Positions 9,107-19,096 of a stretch of 64,000 bases of DNA are shown in pieces. The DNA is taken from the NCBI GenBank assembly GCA_017480195.1, contig JAFVBE010000034.1, positions 1 through 64,000 on the forward strand, written 5' to 3'. The DNA comes from Lachnospiraceae bacterium (GTDB lineage Bacteria > Bacillota > Clostridia > Lachnospirales > Lachnospiraceae). Below the pieces are notes generated by a model, which ran no database searches, had not been told where the DNA came from, and saw only the letters and a program-made list of their open reading frames with translations. The position numbers and the translations under genes were made by a program. The stretch's first letter is position 1. The number at the start of each line of letters is the position of its first letter.

Positions 9107-10192
9107 TTATTTCTTATCTATATAGCCCTGCGCCTTAAGAAGCTCTGCGCAAAGTACAGCTCCACCGGCAGCTCCTCTTACCGTATTATGAGAAAGACCT
9201 ACGAATTTCCAATCATAGATTGAGTCCTCACGGATGCGTCCTACGGATATACCCATACCATTTTCGTAATCCACATCAAGACTTACCTGAGGTCTGTTAT
9301 CCTCCTCCATATACTGTATGAACTGCTTAGGTGCACTTGGAAGCTCAAGCTCCTGTGGTACACCCTTGAACTCTACAAGCTTCTGAATAAGCTGTTCCTT
9401 CGTAGGATTCTTCTTAAATTTAACAAATACAGCAGCCGTATGTCCGTTCAATACAGGCACTCTGATACACTGACATGTAATCTTCGGTGACTCAGCAGGC
9501 ACAATAACTCCGTCCTTAATCTCACCCCAGATTCTAAGAGGCTCCTTCTCAGACTTTTCTTCCTCACCGCTAATAAACGGAATAATATTTCCCTCCATCT
9601 CCGGCCAATCTGCAAATGTCTTACCTGCGCCTGATATAGCCTGATAGGTTGTAGCAACTACCTCGTAAGGCTCAAATTCCTTCCATGCAGTAAGAACAGG
9701 TGCATAGCTTTGGATTGAACAGTTAGGCTTAACAGCCACAAAGCCTCTCGTAGTGCCAAGTCTCTTCTTCTGAAACTCTATAACCTTCATATGCTCAGGA
9801 TTAATCTCAGGTACAACCATAGGTACATCAGGAGTCCAACGGTGAGCACTGTTATTAGATACAACAGGAGTCTCAGTCTTAGCGTAAGCCTCCTCAATAG
9901 CCTTAATCTCATCCTTAGACATATCAACCGCACTGAATACGAAGTCAACAGTCTTGGCAACCTCTTCGACCTCATTTACATTACGGACAATAATCTTCTT
10001 AACAGCCTCCGGCATAGGTGTATCCATCTTCCATCTTCCGCCCACTGCCTCTTCATATGTTTTTCCTGCACTTCTTGGACTTGCAGCTATGGTTACAACC
10101 TCAAACCAAGGATGGTTCTCAAGCAATGCTATAAATCTCTGTCCGACCATACCCGTACCGCCGAGTATGCCTACCTTTAATTTCTCGCTCAT
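9107..10192 (-). CDS. asd: aspartate-semialdehyde dehydrogenase (archaeal/fungal-type)
   Basis: 361 aa. Reduces aspartyl phosphate to aspartate semialdehyde, the branch point to lysine, threonine and methionine. N-terminal Rossmann motif GILGGTGMVGQRF; catalytic Cys in KPNCSIQSY near residue 158; substrate-binding RVPVLNGHTAAVFVKF; C-terminal HNTVRGAAGGAVL. The ASPRSAGKTYEEAVGGRW stretch places it in the archaeal/fungal-like subgroup rather than the E. coli type. Last gene of the minus-strand anabolic run, separated from serA by a 137-bp palindromic element. Confidence 0.96.
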   Translation of the reverse strand: MSEKLKVGILGGTGMVGQRFIALLENHPWFEVVTIAASPRSAGKTYEEAVGGRWKMDTPMPEAVKKIIVRNVNEVEEVAKTVDFVFSAVDMSKDEIKAIEEAYAKTETPVVSNNSAHRWTPDVPMVVPEINPEHMKVIEFQKKRLGTTRGFVAVKPNCSIQSYAPVLTAWKEFEPYEVVATTYQAISGAGKTFADWPEMEGNIIPFISGEEEKSEKEPLRIWGEIKDGVIVPAESPKITCQCIRVPVLNGHTAAVFVKFKKNPTKEQLIQKLVEFKGVPQELELPSAPKQFIQYMEEDNRPQVSLDVDYENGMGISVGRIREDSIYDWKFVGLSHNTVRGAAGGAVLCAELLKAQGYIDKK

Positions 10193-10220
10193 ATCTCATT
10201 CCTTCTTTCATTACGGATAC

Positions 10221-10357
10221 GGATTGCCCGTGTTATATAACTCATCGCAAGAACACTCTCGTTCAAGAGAAAACTAGAGCGGTACTAAGTTCACTTCGTT
10301 CACTAAGGACCGGCGTTTTCTATTGTCTTGCTTATGAGTTAATCACACGAACAATCC
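10221..10357. repeat. palindromic element, family A, copy 1 (serA/asd gap)
   Basis: 137-bp imperfect palindrome. Outer arms of about 30 bases start at GGATTG and end at CAATCC. They close through AACTCAT / ATGAGTT, one unpaired C opposite TT, then GCAAG / CTTGC. Other copies have GCAGG / CCTGC here, so both sides changed together. The core keeps CACTCTC and GCGGTACTAA ... ACCGGCG of family A, but the apical hairpin is shorter (TTCACTTCGTTCA). Confidence 0.8.
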
Positions 10358-10391
10358 TTTGTTGCCAAAAAATCAAGTTCATTGTCATTCG

Positions 10392-11552
10392 CTACTTTAT
10401 CTTTCTTACTTTTACGACACCATCAATAGCCAATATCTCGTCTAATAATGCAGCATCGGCGCTCTCTGATATATCAAGTATACTGTATGCCCAGTCGCCC
10501 TTTGACTTGCTTATCATAGATGTTACATTTATGCCCTTTGCAGATATATGTCCTGTAAACTGTGTAAGCATATTAGGGATATTCTTGTGGCATACCGTAA
10601 TTCTGTAATCAGATGTTACACCTGCATCTATGGAAGGATAATTAACAGAGTTCTTGATATTTCCGTTCTCGATAAATTCCATAATCTCCTGTACAGCCAT
10701 AATTGCACAGTTGTCCTCTGACTCTGCTGTTGAAGCACCAAGGTGCGGAAGTGTAATAACATTATCTACGCCTGCAATCTTAGCATTAGGGAAGTCTGTT
10801 ACATACTTAGCAACCTTACCTGAAGCAAGAGCCTCTATCATATCATCATCATTTACGAGGATATCTCTTGCGAAGTTAAGTATCTTAACGCCATCCTTCA
10901 TAAGTGCAAATGCATCCTTATTAATCATACCCTTGGTAGAATCAAGAGCCGGTACATGAACTGTAATATAATCACATTCCTTATATATATCCTCAACATT
11001 GGTAATATGCTTTACATGACTTGACAGTCTCCATGCTGCATCTACAGATACATATGGGTCATAGCCGTACACTTCCATACCAAGTCTGAATCCGATATTT
11101 GCAACCTTTGCTCCGATTGCTCCAAGACCGATTACACCAAGCTTCTTACCCATAACCTCATTGCCGGCATACTTTGACTTCTGCTTCTCTACTGCCTTAC
11201 CGATATTCTCATCTGCAGCATTTTCCTTAACCCAGTTATAGCCGCCCATCAAATCTCTTGATGCAAGTAAAAGTCCTGCTACAACAAGCTCTTTAACACC
11301 ATTTGCATTAGCGCCCGGAGTATTGAATACTACAATACCCTTCTCTGCACACTTATCAAGAGGTATGTTATTGACTCCTGCACCTGCGCGGCCTACGGCA
11401 AGAAGCTTATCTGAAAGCTCTAAGTCATGCATAGCAGCACTTCTTACGAGCACTGCCTCAGCCTCTGCAAAATCTTCTGTCTTCTCATAATTATCCGTAA
11501 ATAAATCCATACCGCACGCAGCTATAGGATTCAAGCAATTAACCTTTATCAT
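10392..11552 (-). CDS. serA: D-3-phosphoglycerate dehydrogenase
   Basis: 386 aa. First step of serine synthesis, oxidising 3-phosphoglycerate to phosphohydroxypyruvate with NAD. Substrate domain with VGRAGAGVNNIPLDKC; Rossmann domain GVIGLGAIGAKVANIG near residue 140; catalytic Arg in NFARDILV and His in LPHLGASTAESE. The final ~75 residues form an ACT domain (RITVCHKNIPNMLTQFTGHI), the usual serine-binding regulatory site. The short form, without an intervening domain, is typical of Clostridia. It follows serC by 60 bases. Confidence 0.96.
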   Translation of the reverse strand: MIKVNCLNPIAACGMDLFTDNYEKTEDFAEAEAVLVRSAAMHDLELSDKLLAVGRAGAGVNNIPLDKCAEKGIVVFNTPGANANGVKELVVAGLLLASRDLMGGYNWVKENAADENIGKAVEKQKSKYAGNEVMGKKLGVIGLGAIGAKVANIGFRLGMEVYGYDPYVSVDAAWRLSSHVKHITNVEDIYKECDYITVHVPALDSTKGMINKDAFALMKDGVKILNFARDILVNDDDMIEALASGKVAKYVTDFPNAKIAGVDNVITLPHLGASTAESEDNCAIMAVQEIMEFIENGNIKNSVNYPSIDAGVTSDYRITVCHKNIPNMLTQFTGHISAKGINVTSMISKSKGDWAYSILDISESADAALLDEILAIDGVVKVRKIK

Positions 11553-11612
11553 CTATATTCTCCTTTAAAAATCATCTTGTTAATATATTATAATATTTCG
11601 GTTCATGACAGC

Positions 11613-12695
11613 TTATGAATTAGCCTCTTCAAACTCCTTCATAAATGCAACCAGCTTCTCTACACCCTCGATTGGCATTGCATTGTAGATAGAGGCACGC
11701 ATACCACCTACGCTTCTGTGTCCCTTAAGGTTTACGAAGCCTGCCTCTGTTGCTTCCTTAACGAACTTAGCATCTAACTCTTCATCACCTGTTACAAACG
11801 GAACAATCATAAGTGAACGATCCTTCTTTACTACAGTTCCCTTGAACAGCTTTGATGAATCAAGGAAATCATAAAGTATTGCAGCCTTCTTCTCGTTGTG
11901 AGCCTTCATGGCAGCAAGACCACCCATCTCCTTAACCCACTTGAATACAAGACCGCATACATATATACCATAGCATGGCGGAGTATTATAGAGGGAATCA
12001 TTGTCAGCCTGTGTCTTGTACTTAAGCATTGTAGGACAGAATTCAGGTACATCATCTCTGATTAAGTCCTCTCTGATTATTACAACTACTACACCGGCAG
12101 GTCCGACATTCTTCTGTACGCCAAAGTAGATTAAGCCGTAATCACTTACATTTACAGGCTGAGAAAGTATGTCTGAGGACATATCGGCTACAAGTATCTT
12201 ACCCTTAGTATTCGGAAGCTCCTTAAATGTAGTTCCGTAGATTGTATTGTTGTGACAGATATATACATAGTCTGCATCCTCAGATATAGGTAAATCCGAG
12301 CAGTCAGGTATGTATGAGAAGGTCTTGTCTGCTGATGAAGCAATAGCATTTGCCTTAAGATACTTCTTACCCTCCTCATAAGCCTTCTTAGCCCACTGTC
12401 CTGTGATTATATAATCAGCTACACCATTTTTCATAAGGTTCATAGGTATTGCCGCAAACTGCTGTGAAGCACCACCCTGAAGGAAAAGCACCTTGTAGTT
12501 ATCAGGAATCTCAAGTAAGTCTCTTAAATCCTGTTCAGCCTCCTTGATGATATTATCGTAGACCTTGGAACGATGGCTCATCTCCATAACACTCATTCCT
12601 GAGCCCTTATAATCCATCATTTCATCTGCCGCCTGCTGCAAAACAACCTCAGGTAATACTGAAGGTCCTGCTGAAAAATTAAATACTCTTGCCAT
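11613..12695 (-). CDS. serC: phosphoserine aminotransferase
   Basis: 360 aa. PLP enzyme converting phosphohydroxypyruvate and glutamate to phosphoserine. Starts with the class-V signature RVFNFSAGPSVLPEVVLQQA. GGASQQFAAIPMN binds phosphate, ADMSSDILSQP is the cofactor region, and Lys in FGVQKNVGPAG is the Schiff-base residue. The C-terminus has GHRSVGGMRASIYNAMP. It lies 48 bases after ilvB and ahead of serA. No serB is visible in the window. Confidence 0.96.
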   Translation of the reverse strand: MARVFNFSAGPSVLPEVVLQQAADEMMDYKGSGMSVMEMSHRSKVYDNIIKEAEQDLRDLLEIPDNYKVLFLQGGASQQFAAIPMNLMKNGVADYIITGQWAKKAYEEGKKYLKANAIASSADKTFSYIPDCSDLPISEDADYVYICHNNTIYGTTFKELPNTKGKILVADMSSDILSQPVNVSDYGLIYFGVQKNVGPAGVVVVIIREDLIRDDVPEFCPTMLKYKTQADNDSLYNTPPCYGIYVCGLVFKWVKEMGGLAAMKAHNEKKAAILYDFLDSSKLFKGTVVKKDRSLMIVPFVTGDEELDAKFVKEATEAGFVNLKGHRSVGGMRASIYNAMPIEGVEKLVAFMKEFEEANS

Positions 12696-12742
12696 TAGTT
12701 TATATCCTCCTAAATCTTAATTAACTTAATTTAAAACAGTTT

Positions 12743-14431
12743 CTACTTATCTTTTGCATCTAAATCCTGCTGGTCGAAGCAGGTTTCAAGTGGTGCTCCT
12801 GCCGGAACCATAGGCCAAACCTTGTCATCCTTGTCGATAATACAATCTATGACAACAGGCTTATTTAACTTGATAGCTTCCTTAAGTGCATCCTCAAACT
12901 CTGCAAGATTAGTCGCCTTGATACCGGTTGCACCAAGTGCATCAGCTACCTTTACAAAATCAACATTATCCTCTAATACGGTATTGGAATATCTCTCACC
13001 ATAGAATAATGTCTGCCACTGTCTAACCATACCAAGTACATGGTTATTAATAACAACCTGTATGATAGGTATATTGTATCTTGCCGCAGTTGCAATCTCA
13101 TTCATATTCATTCTGAAGCAGCCGTCACCGGCTATATTTATCGTAACATTCTCAGGCTTTCCAACCTTAGCACCTATACATGCACCAACACCATATCCCA
13201 TAGTACCGAGACCGCCTGATGAAAGAAGCTGTCTTGGTCTTGTATATCTGTAATACTGAGCTGCCCACATCTGATGCTGTCCTACATCTGTTGTAATGGT
13301 AGCTTCGCCCTTAGTTATCTCATATATCTTGTTGATGATTGCAGGTCCGGAAAATGAATTCAAATCTGCATGGTCAGGGAACTTGGTCTTTAATTCACTA
13401 AGCTCTGCCTCCCACTCAGGCTTCTTGGATGACTTGATTCTTGAAGATATCATCTTAAGAACCTCCTTGGCATCACCGATTACGCTTGCATCAACAACCA
13501 CATTCTTGTCAACCTCTGCAGCATCAACATCAAGCTGTAATATCTTCGCATTTGCAGCGAACTTCTTCGCATCACCGATAACTCTGTCTGAAAATCTCGC
13601 TCCAACTACTATTACAAGGTCAGCCTTATTTACAGCGAAGTTAGAAACCTTTGTACCGTGCATACCTATCATGCCGGTGTATTTGTCGTCTGTTCCATCA
13701 TATGCGCCCTTACCCATGAGAGTGTCACATACAGGAGCATCTATCTTGTCAGCAAGCTTCTTTAATTCCTGTGAAGCGTCTGCTGCAATCACACCACCGC
13801 CCGCTATGATAAATGGTCTCTCACTCTTATCTATAAGCTTTACAGCACGCTCGATATCCTCAGCCTTGATTGTGCTTGTAACTCTCTCTATGCTCTCCGG
13901 CACCTTAGCCTCATAATCAGCTACATTTGCAGTTACATCCTTAGTTACATCCACGAGTACAGGACCAGGTCTTCCGGTCTGAGCAATCTTAAATGCTCTC
14001 CTTATGGTATCTGCAAGCTGATGTACATCCTTAACTATAAAGCTGTGCTTGGTAATAGGCATTACCACGCCGGCTATATCTATCTCTTGAAAGCTATCCT
14101 TACCAAGTGCCGTAACATTTACATTTGCAGTTATGGCTACAAGTGGTATGGAATCCATATATGCTGTAGCAATTCCTGTTACAAGGTTTGTTGCACCCGG
14201 ACCCGAGGTTGCCATACATACACCAACCTTGCCGGTAGCTCTCGCATATCCGTCTGCGGCATGAGCTGCGCCCTGCTCGTGTGATGTAAGTATATGATGT
14301 ATCTCATCCTGATGCTTGTAAAGCGCATCATATACATTAAGTATAGTTCCGCCCGGATAACCAAATACTGTATCAACACCCTGCTCTTTTAAACATTCAA
14401 TTATTATTTCTGAGCCTGTTAATTGTTTCAT
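12743..14431 (-). CDS. ilvB: acetolactate synthase, large (catalytic) subunit
   Basis: 562 aa, full length. ThDP- and FAD-dependent enzyme that condenses pyruvate to acetolactate (valine/leucine) or acetohydroxybutyrate (isoleucine). The activating Glu and binding strand are in TSHEQGAAHAADGYARATGK. The FAD-binding middle domain is around 190-340. The ThDP motif is GDGCFRMNMNEIATAARYNIPIIQVVINN near residue 435. No regulatory subunit gene (ilvN/ilvH) is beside it, so the small subunit must be elsewhere or absent. Upstream is a 300-bp nested palindrome. Confidence 0.96.
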   Translation of the reverse strand: MKQLTGSEIIIECLKEQGVDTVFGYPGGTILNVYDALYKHQDEIHHILTSHEQGAAHAADGYARATGKVGVCMATSGPGATNLVTGIATAYMDSIPLVAITANVNVTALGKDSFQEIDIAGVVMPITKHSFIVKDVHQLADTIRRAFKIAQTGRPGPVLVDVTKDVTANVADYEAKVPESIERVTSTIKAEDIERAVKLIDKSERPFIIAGGGVIAADASQELKKLADKIDAPVCDTLMGKGAYDGTDDKYTGMIGMHGTKVSNFAVNKADLVIVVGARFSDRVIGDAKKFAANAKILQLDVDAAEVDKNVVVDASVIGDAKEVLKMISSRIKSSKKPEWEAELSELKTKFPDHADLNSFSGPAIINKIYEITKGEATITTDVGQHQMWAAQYYRYTRPRQLLSSGGLGTMGYGVGACIGAKVGKPENVTINIAGDGCFRMNMNEIATAARYNIPIIQVVINNHVLGMVRQWQTLFYGERYSNTVLEDNVDFVKVADALGATGIKATNLAEFEDALKEAIKLNKPVVIDCIIDKDDKVWPMVPAGAPLETCFDQQDLDAKDK

Positions 14432-14486
14432 ATTTATTCTCCTTTTTTGTGACTATTTTTGTGACTAATATATCTGCTTCTTTGAA

Positions 14487-14786
14487 GTTGGATAATCGGG
14501 ATTTGTCTATCGCAGGCACGCTCTCTTTTAAATGGTCTCATATCAGAGACAGGTATGTCAACTTGCAATCAATTTGCTAAATCAGTCAACTCAGGTTCTC
14601 TATATTTCACACGAAATCGAGAACTCGCTTCGCTCAGACAGCTCGATTTCTGAGCGAATATATTCGAACACTTCGTTGTTGATTTCACGCAAATTGTGCA
14701 AATTGTTTCCTTAACCTGTTCTGATATTCGACCATGCAATACGATACGAATACTACCTGCTTATAGACAAAACCGACTTATCCAAC
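14487..14786. repeat. palindromic element, family A, copy 2, carrying a nested family B core (ilvD/ilvB gap)
   Basis: 300-bp palindrome filling most of the 506-bp gap. Outer arms (from GTTGGATAA on the left to TTATCCAAC on the right) contain TTGTCTAT / ATAGACAA, then one C opposite TT, then GCAGG / CCTGC. The family A core is cut down to GCAGGCACGCTCTC on the left. A second palindrome occupies 14534-14733. The remaining 14787-14937 is AT-rich sequence in which I see no gene. Confidence 0.85.
14534..14733. repeat. family B palindrome nested in family A copy 2
   Basis: Own arms GGTC...ATATCAGA / TCTGATAT...GACC, ending at ACAGGT / ACCTGT. Inside are conserved blocks (GCAATCAATTTGCTAAATCA on the left, GCAAATTGTGCAAATTG on the right). 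The centre has four segments in the order GAAATCGAG, TTCGCTCA, CTCGATTTC, TGAGCGAA. Segments 1/3 and 2/4 are complementary, giving an interleaved, pseudoknot-like arrangement. Confidence 0.85.
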
Positions 14787-14937
14787 ACCAAGGTTTAATA
14801 TGTTATGTAATAAAACAATTATGTCTGTAAGGATAACATATTATATAATAATATTCAAATAAATTTATGTAAATAATTAAATATTGGATACAATATTAAT
14901 ATTATAATTGTTATCATCACATAATAATTGGTTTTAT

Positions 14938-16602
14938 TTAGTTGAGTTCAAGGACGGCGCCTCTGTTGCCGGAGGTTACCATCTTGGCGTATCTTGCAAG
15001 ATAGCCTGTAGTTACCTTTGGCTCCTTCGGTGTCCAGTTGGCTTTACGCCTTTCAAGTTCTTCATCGGATACCTTAAGGTTGATGGAGTAATTATTTATA
15101 TCAATCTCAATTATATCGCCCTCTTCGACAAATGCTATCGGTCCGCCTACTGCTGCTTCAGGTGATATATGTCCGATGGAAGCACCTCGGCTTGCTCCGG
15201 AGAAACGACCGTCTGTTATAAGTGCTACCGTTGAGCCAAGTCCCATACCTGCTATGGCTGATGTAGGGTTGAGCATCTCTCTCATACCCGGACCTCCCTT
15301 AGGTCCTTCGTATCTTATAACTACTACATCACCGTCTACAATCTTTCCACCCTTTATAGCGGCAATTGCATCCTCCTCACAATCGAATACTCTCGCAGGT
15401 CCTTCATGCTTAAGCATCTCAGGAACAACTGCCGAACGCTTAACAACCGAGCCATCTGGTGCGAGATTACCCTTTAATACTGCAAGTCCGCCTGTCTTAG
15501 AATATGGATTATCAACAGGACGGATAACCTCAGGATTTTTGTTAAATGAATTCTTAACAGCTTCTCCGATTGTCTTACCCGTAACTGTCATACAATCCTC
15601 ATTTATAAGTCCTATATCACAAAGCTCCTTAACTACTGCATATACACCGCCTGCTTCGTTTAAGTCTTCCATATAAGTAGGACCTGCAGGTGCAAGATGG
15701 CAGAGGTTTGGAGTCTTCTCGCTTATAGGATTGGCAAATGATATATCAAAATCAAAGCCTATCTCATGTGCTATTGCAGGAAGATGAAGCATGGAATTAG
15801 TTGAACATCCAAGTGCCATATCTACCGTAAGTGCATTTAAGATAGCGTCCTTCGTGATTATGTCACGCGGACGGATATTCTTCTCTAACATATCCATAAC
15901 TGCGTAACCCGCCTTCTTGGCAAGTCTGAGTCTTTCAGAATATACGGCAGGGATTGTGCCATTGCCCGGAAGTCCCATACCAAGCACTTCGGTAAGACAG
16001 TTCATAGAATTAGCTGTATACATACCTGAACATGAGCCACAGGTCGGGCAGACATTCTCCTCGTAATTTCTTACATCATCCTCTGTTATCTTACCTGCTG
16101 TGTACTCACCGACAGCCTCGAACATTGATGAAAGACTTCTTTTTCTTCCCTTCACATGTCCGGCAAGCATAGGTCCGCCTGATACAAATACCGTAGGGAC
16201 ATTTACTCTGGCTGCCGCCATAAGAAGTCCCGGTACATTCTTATCACAGTTAGGTATCATAACAAGGGCGTCGAACTGGTGAGCTATAGCCATACATTCA
16301 GTAGAATCCGCAATCAAATCTCTTGTTACAAGTGAATATTTCATACCCACATGTCCCATAGCTATACCATCACAGACAGCTATCGCAGGGAACATAACAG
16401 GAGTACCTCCTGCCTCGGCAACACCAAGCTTTACTGCCTCAGCTATCTTATCAAGGTTCATATGTCCCGGTACAATCTCATTGTAGGAGCATACGATACC
16501 AACCATTGGTTTTTTAATTTCTTCTGCAGTGTAGCCGAGTGCGTTAAGAAGTGAACGCGCAGGGGCTTGCTGCATACCGCATTTCATATTATCACTTTGC
16601 AT
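14938..16602 (-). CDS. ilvD: dihydroxy-acid dehydratase
   Basis: 554 aa. Fe-S enzyme that dehydrates 2,3-dihydroxy acids to 2-oxo acids in isoleucine/valine synthesis. Cluster cysteines are in [11 protein letters not shown] and in [18 protein letters not shown]. The C-terminal signature [20 protein letters not shown] is intact. It lies 19 bases downstream of leuB, so the two are co-transcribed. ilvC, which makes its substrate, is not in the window. Confidence 0.97.
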   Translation of the reverse strand: MQSDNMKCGMQQAPARSLLNALGYTAEEIKKPMVGIVCSYNEIVPGHMNLDKIAEAVKLGVAEAGGTPVMFPAIAVCDGIAMGHVGMKYSLVTRDLIADSTECMAIAHQFDALVMIPNCDKNVPGLLMAAARVNVPTVFVSGGPMLAGHVKGRKRSLSSMFEAVGEYTAGKITEDDVRNYEENVCPTCGSCSGMYTANSMNCLTEVLGMGLPGNGTIPAVYSERLRLAKKAGYAVMDMLEKNIRPRDIITKDAILNALTVDMALGCSTNSMLHLPAIAHEIGFDFDISFANPISEKTPNLCHLAPAGPTYMEDLNEAGGVYAVVKELCDIGLINEDCMTVTGKTIGEAVKNSFNKNPEVIRPVDNPYSKTGGLAVLKGNLAPDGSVVKRSAVVPEMLKHEGPARVFDCEEDAIAAIKGGKIVDGDVVVIRYEGPKGGPGMREMLNPTSAIAGMGLGSTVALITDGRFSGASRGASIGHISPEAAVGGPIAFVEEGDIIEIDINNYSINLKVSDEELERRKANWTPKEPKVTTGYLARYAKMVTSGNRGAVLELN

Positions 16603-16621
16603 AAATCATTTCTCCTTTATA

Positions 16622-17704
16622 TTATACTCTTTCTGCTATTAGGTCGCCCATTTCGGAGCAGGATACAAGTTGTTTTCCGTCGGACAAGATATCAATGGTA
16701 CGATAGTTTTCGTCGAGGACTTGTATGATTGCTTTTTCTATGGCTTCAGCTTCTTTGTCAAGGTCGAAGGTGAAGCGGAGCATCATAGCTGCCGAAAGTA
16801 TGGTTGCTATAGGATTTGCTTTGTTCTGTCCTGCTATATCCGGTGCCGAGCCTCCGCTTGGCTCATACATACCGAACTTAGTTTCATTGAGTGAGGCTGA
16901 AGCAAGCATACCGATTGAACCTGTTATCATAGAAGCCTCATCCGATAATATATCTCCGAACATATTCTCGGTTAAGACCACATCGAACTGTGCCGGGTCT
17001 TTAACAAGCTGCATCGCACAGTTATCGACGAGCATATGCTCATATGTAACCTCAGGATAATCCCTGGCTACTTCCTCAACTATCTTTCTCCAAAGTCTTG
17101 AAGAATCAAGTACATTTGCCTTATCGACACTTGTTACCTTCTTTCTTCTCTTCATAGCTATATCAAAGCCCTTTATGGCTATTCTTCTGATTTCATTTTC
17201 ATTGTAGGTGAGTGTATCGACTGCTGTCATCACTCCGTCTACTTCCTTGGTTTCTCTTGCTCCGAAATAAAGACCTCCTGTAAGCTCACGCATTATCATC
17301 ATGTCAAAGCCTCTTTCGGCTATCTCTTCCTTAAGAGGACAAGCCCCCTTAAGCTGTGGATATAAAAGCGCAGGTCTTAAATTGGCGAATAAATTAAGTG
17401 CCTTTCTAATCTTAAGAAGTCCTGCCTCCGGTCTTTTGTCCGGTGGAAGCTTATACCAAGGTGATGTAGAGGTATTTCCGCCTATTGAGCCAAGAAGTAC
17501 GGCATCAGCCGCCTTCGCGCGCTCGATTGCCTCATCTGTAAGCGGTATTCCGTGTACATCTATTGAGCATCCTCCCATAAGAAGCTGGTCATAATTAAAT
17601 GTATGTCCATATTTCTCGGCAACCTTGTCAAGCACCTTCATAGCCTCGCCGACTACTTCGGGGCCGATACCGTCGCCTTTAATTACTGCTATATTACAAT
17701 TCAT
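16622..17704 (-). CDS. leuB: 3-isopropylmalate dehydrogenase
   Basis: 360 aa. NAD-dependent oxidative decarboxylation of 3-isopropylmalate in leucine synthesis. Family landmarks: [14 protein letters not shown] at the N-terminus, LLGSIGG, the substrate arginines in [14 protein letters not shown] and [13 protein letters not shown], the [17 protein letters not shown] stretch, and [23 protein letters not shown] with the metal-binding Asp residues. [18 protein letters not shown] binds NAD. Preceded by palindromic element copy 3. Confidence 0.97.
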   Translation of the reverse strand: MNCNIAVIKGDGIGPEVVGEAMKVLDKVAEKYGHTFNYDQLLMGGCSIDVHGIPLTDEAIERAKAADAVLLGSIGGNTSTSPWYKLPPDKRPEAGLLKIRKALNLFANLRPALLYPQLKGACPLKEEIAERGFDMMIMRELTGGLYFGARETKEVDGVMTAVDTLTYNENEIRRIAIKGFDIAMKRRKKVTSVDKANVLDSSRLWRKIVEEVARDYPEVTYEHMLVDNCAMQLVKDPAQFDVVLTENMFGDILSDEASMITGSIGMLASASLNETKFGMYEPSGGSAPDIAGQNKANPIATILSAAMMLRFTFDLDKEAEAIEKAIIQVLDENYRTIDILSDGKQLVSCSEMGDLIAERV

Positions 17705-17723
17705 GTTTATTCCTTTCTGTGAT

Positions 17724-17917
17724 GGGGAGAAGTCTGCTGTGATTAATTCATCGCAGGCACGCTCTCGCTAAGATTCGCACACAGCGGTACTAACTTCTTT
17801 AATCCTGAATCATCATATTAACTCGCTTCTCTCGTTATATGATGCTCCAGTCTTAAATCAGTAACTACCGGCGGCTCATATTACCTGCTTATGAATTATC
17901 ACAGCAGGCTTCTCCCC
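17724..17917. repeat. palindromic element, family A, copy 3 (purC/leuB gap)
   Basis: 194-bp imperfect palindrome. Arms of about 28 bases (GGGGAGAAG...AATTCAT) match their inverted partner with one mismatch and a one-base bulge. The core is the fullest family A form: GCAGGCACGCTCTCGC, GCGGTACTAAC, apical stem CATCATAT...ATATGATG with CTCGCTTCTC in the loop, then CCGGCGGC and CCTGC. About 150 bases of core differ from copy 4 at only two positions. Confidence 0.9.
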
Positions 17918-17970
17918 GCCCTACTTTAATATTAAAGCCTTAGTTATTCTATATCAGAACATTTTGAATT

Positions 17971-18840
17971 TTATAGTTTTTTTCCTGATAGTTTTTCGTA
18001 ACCCTCAAGATAAATTGCTATAGTTTTGTCGACTACGTCCTGTGGAAGTGTCCAGTTGTGTCCTTCATGGCTCTTTAACCAATCGCGGGCGAACTGCTTA
18101 TCAAAGGACGGCTGGGAATGTCCCGGTTCGTATACATCTGCCGGCCAGAATCTGGAGCTGTCCGGTGTGAGCATCTCGTCGCCTAATACTATATTTCCGT
18201 CCTCATCAAGTCCGAATTCAAACTTGGTATCTGCGATTATTATACCCTTTGTAAGTGCATAATCGGCACATTTCTTATAGAGTGCTATAGTATAATCTCT
18301 AAGCTTTGAAGCGTATTCCTCTCCCTTGCCCGGGAAGTATTTTTCAAGATGCGCAACGCTCTGCTCATATGAGATATTCTCATCATGTTCACCTATCTCA
18401 GCCTTGGTAGACGGCGTATATATCGGCTCAGGAAGCTTGTCTGATTCCTTAAGTCCATCAGGAAGCTTGATACCGCATACTGTACCATCTTTCTTGTAGC
18501 TCTCCCATCCGCTTCCTGTAATGTATCCGCGCACGATACACTCGATAGGAAGCATCTCAAGCTTCTTACACATCATTGAATTACCATCAAACTGTGGTTG
18601 TCTGAAATACTCAGGCATATCATTTACATCCACGGATATCATATGGTTAGGTATAATATCTTCTGTCATATCGAACCATAACTTTGACATCTGGGTGAGT
18701 ACTGTTCCCTTTTTGGTAACCTCATTATTCAGTATGACATCAAAGCAGCTTATTCTGTCTGTAGCTACCATGATAAGATTGTCGTCGTTGTCGTATATCT
18801 CTCTTACTTTACCTTCCTTAACAGGTTTAAATTCTTTCAT
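17971..18840 (-). CDS. purC: phosphoribosylaminoimidazole-succinocarboxamide synthase
   Basis: 289 aa. SAICAR synthase of purine synthesis, joining CAIR and aspartate with ATP. EGKVREIYDND is the ATP-binding N-terminal signature. RGYITGSGWESYKKDG and the EFGLDEDGNIVLGDEMLTPDSSRFW stretch hold the family metal and substrate residues. Length corresponds to the long (yeast-like) form. It is out of place in a leucine gene run and is bracketed by two nearly identical same-orientation palindromic elements (copies 3 and 4). Confidence 0.96.
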   Translation of the reverse strand: MKEFKPVKEGKVREIYDNDDNLIMVATDRISCFDVILNNEVTKKGTVLTQMSKLWFDMTEDIIPNHMISVDVNDMPEYFRQPQFDGNSMMCKKLEMLPIECIVRGYITGSGWESYKKDGTVCGIKLPDGLKESDKLPEPIYTPSTKAEIGEHDENISYEQSVAHLEKYFPGKGEEYASKLRDYTIALYKKCADYALTKGIIIADTKFEFGLDEDGNIVLGDEMLTPDSSRFWPADVYEPGHSQPSFDKQFARDWLKSHEGHNWTLPQDVVDKTIAIYLEGYEKLSGKKL

Positions 18841-18862
18841 GTTTTCCTCCCTTATTCTCTGA

Positions 18863-19057
18863 GGTACTTACCCGACTATGATTAATTCATCGCAGGCACT
18901 CTCTCGCTAAGATTCGCACGCAGCGGTACTAACTTCTTTAATCCTGAATCATCATATTAACTCGCTTCTCTCGTTATATGATGCTCCAGTCTTAAATCAG
19001 TAACTACCGGCGGCTCATATTACCTGCTTATGAATCAATCATATCCGGCTAAGTGCC
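18863..19057. repeat. palindromic element, family A, copy 4 (leuD/purC gap)
   Basis: About 195 bp. Outer arms (GGTACTTA...ATGATT on the left; AATCATAT...AAGTGCC on the right) are imperfect but clearly paired and differ from those of copy 3 outside the ATTCAT base. The core is almost identical to copy 3 (one change in the CTCTC block, one in the GCAC block) and in the same orientation. Confidence 0.9.
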
Positions 19058-19096
19058 GCTTAGTATTATGGTGTAAATATAATTAAAGTAATTTAA

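Noticed and set aside
17724..17917. Possible T-box leader upstream of amino-acid genes
   Set aside because: The minus strand has GTACCGC but not the AGGGUGG half, no specifier-loop architecture and no terminator U run. The same core also occurs at loci unrelated to amino acids.
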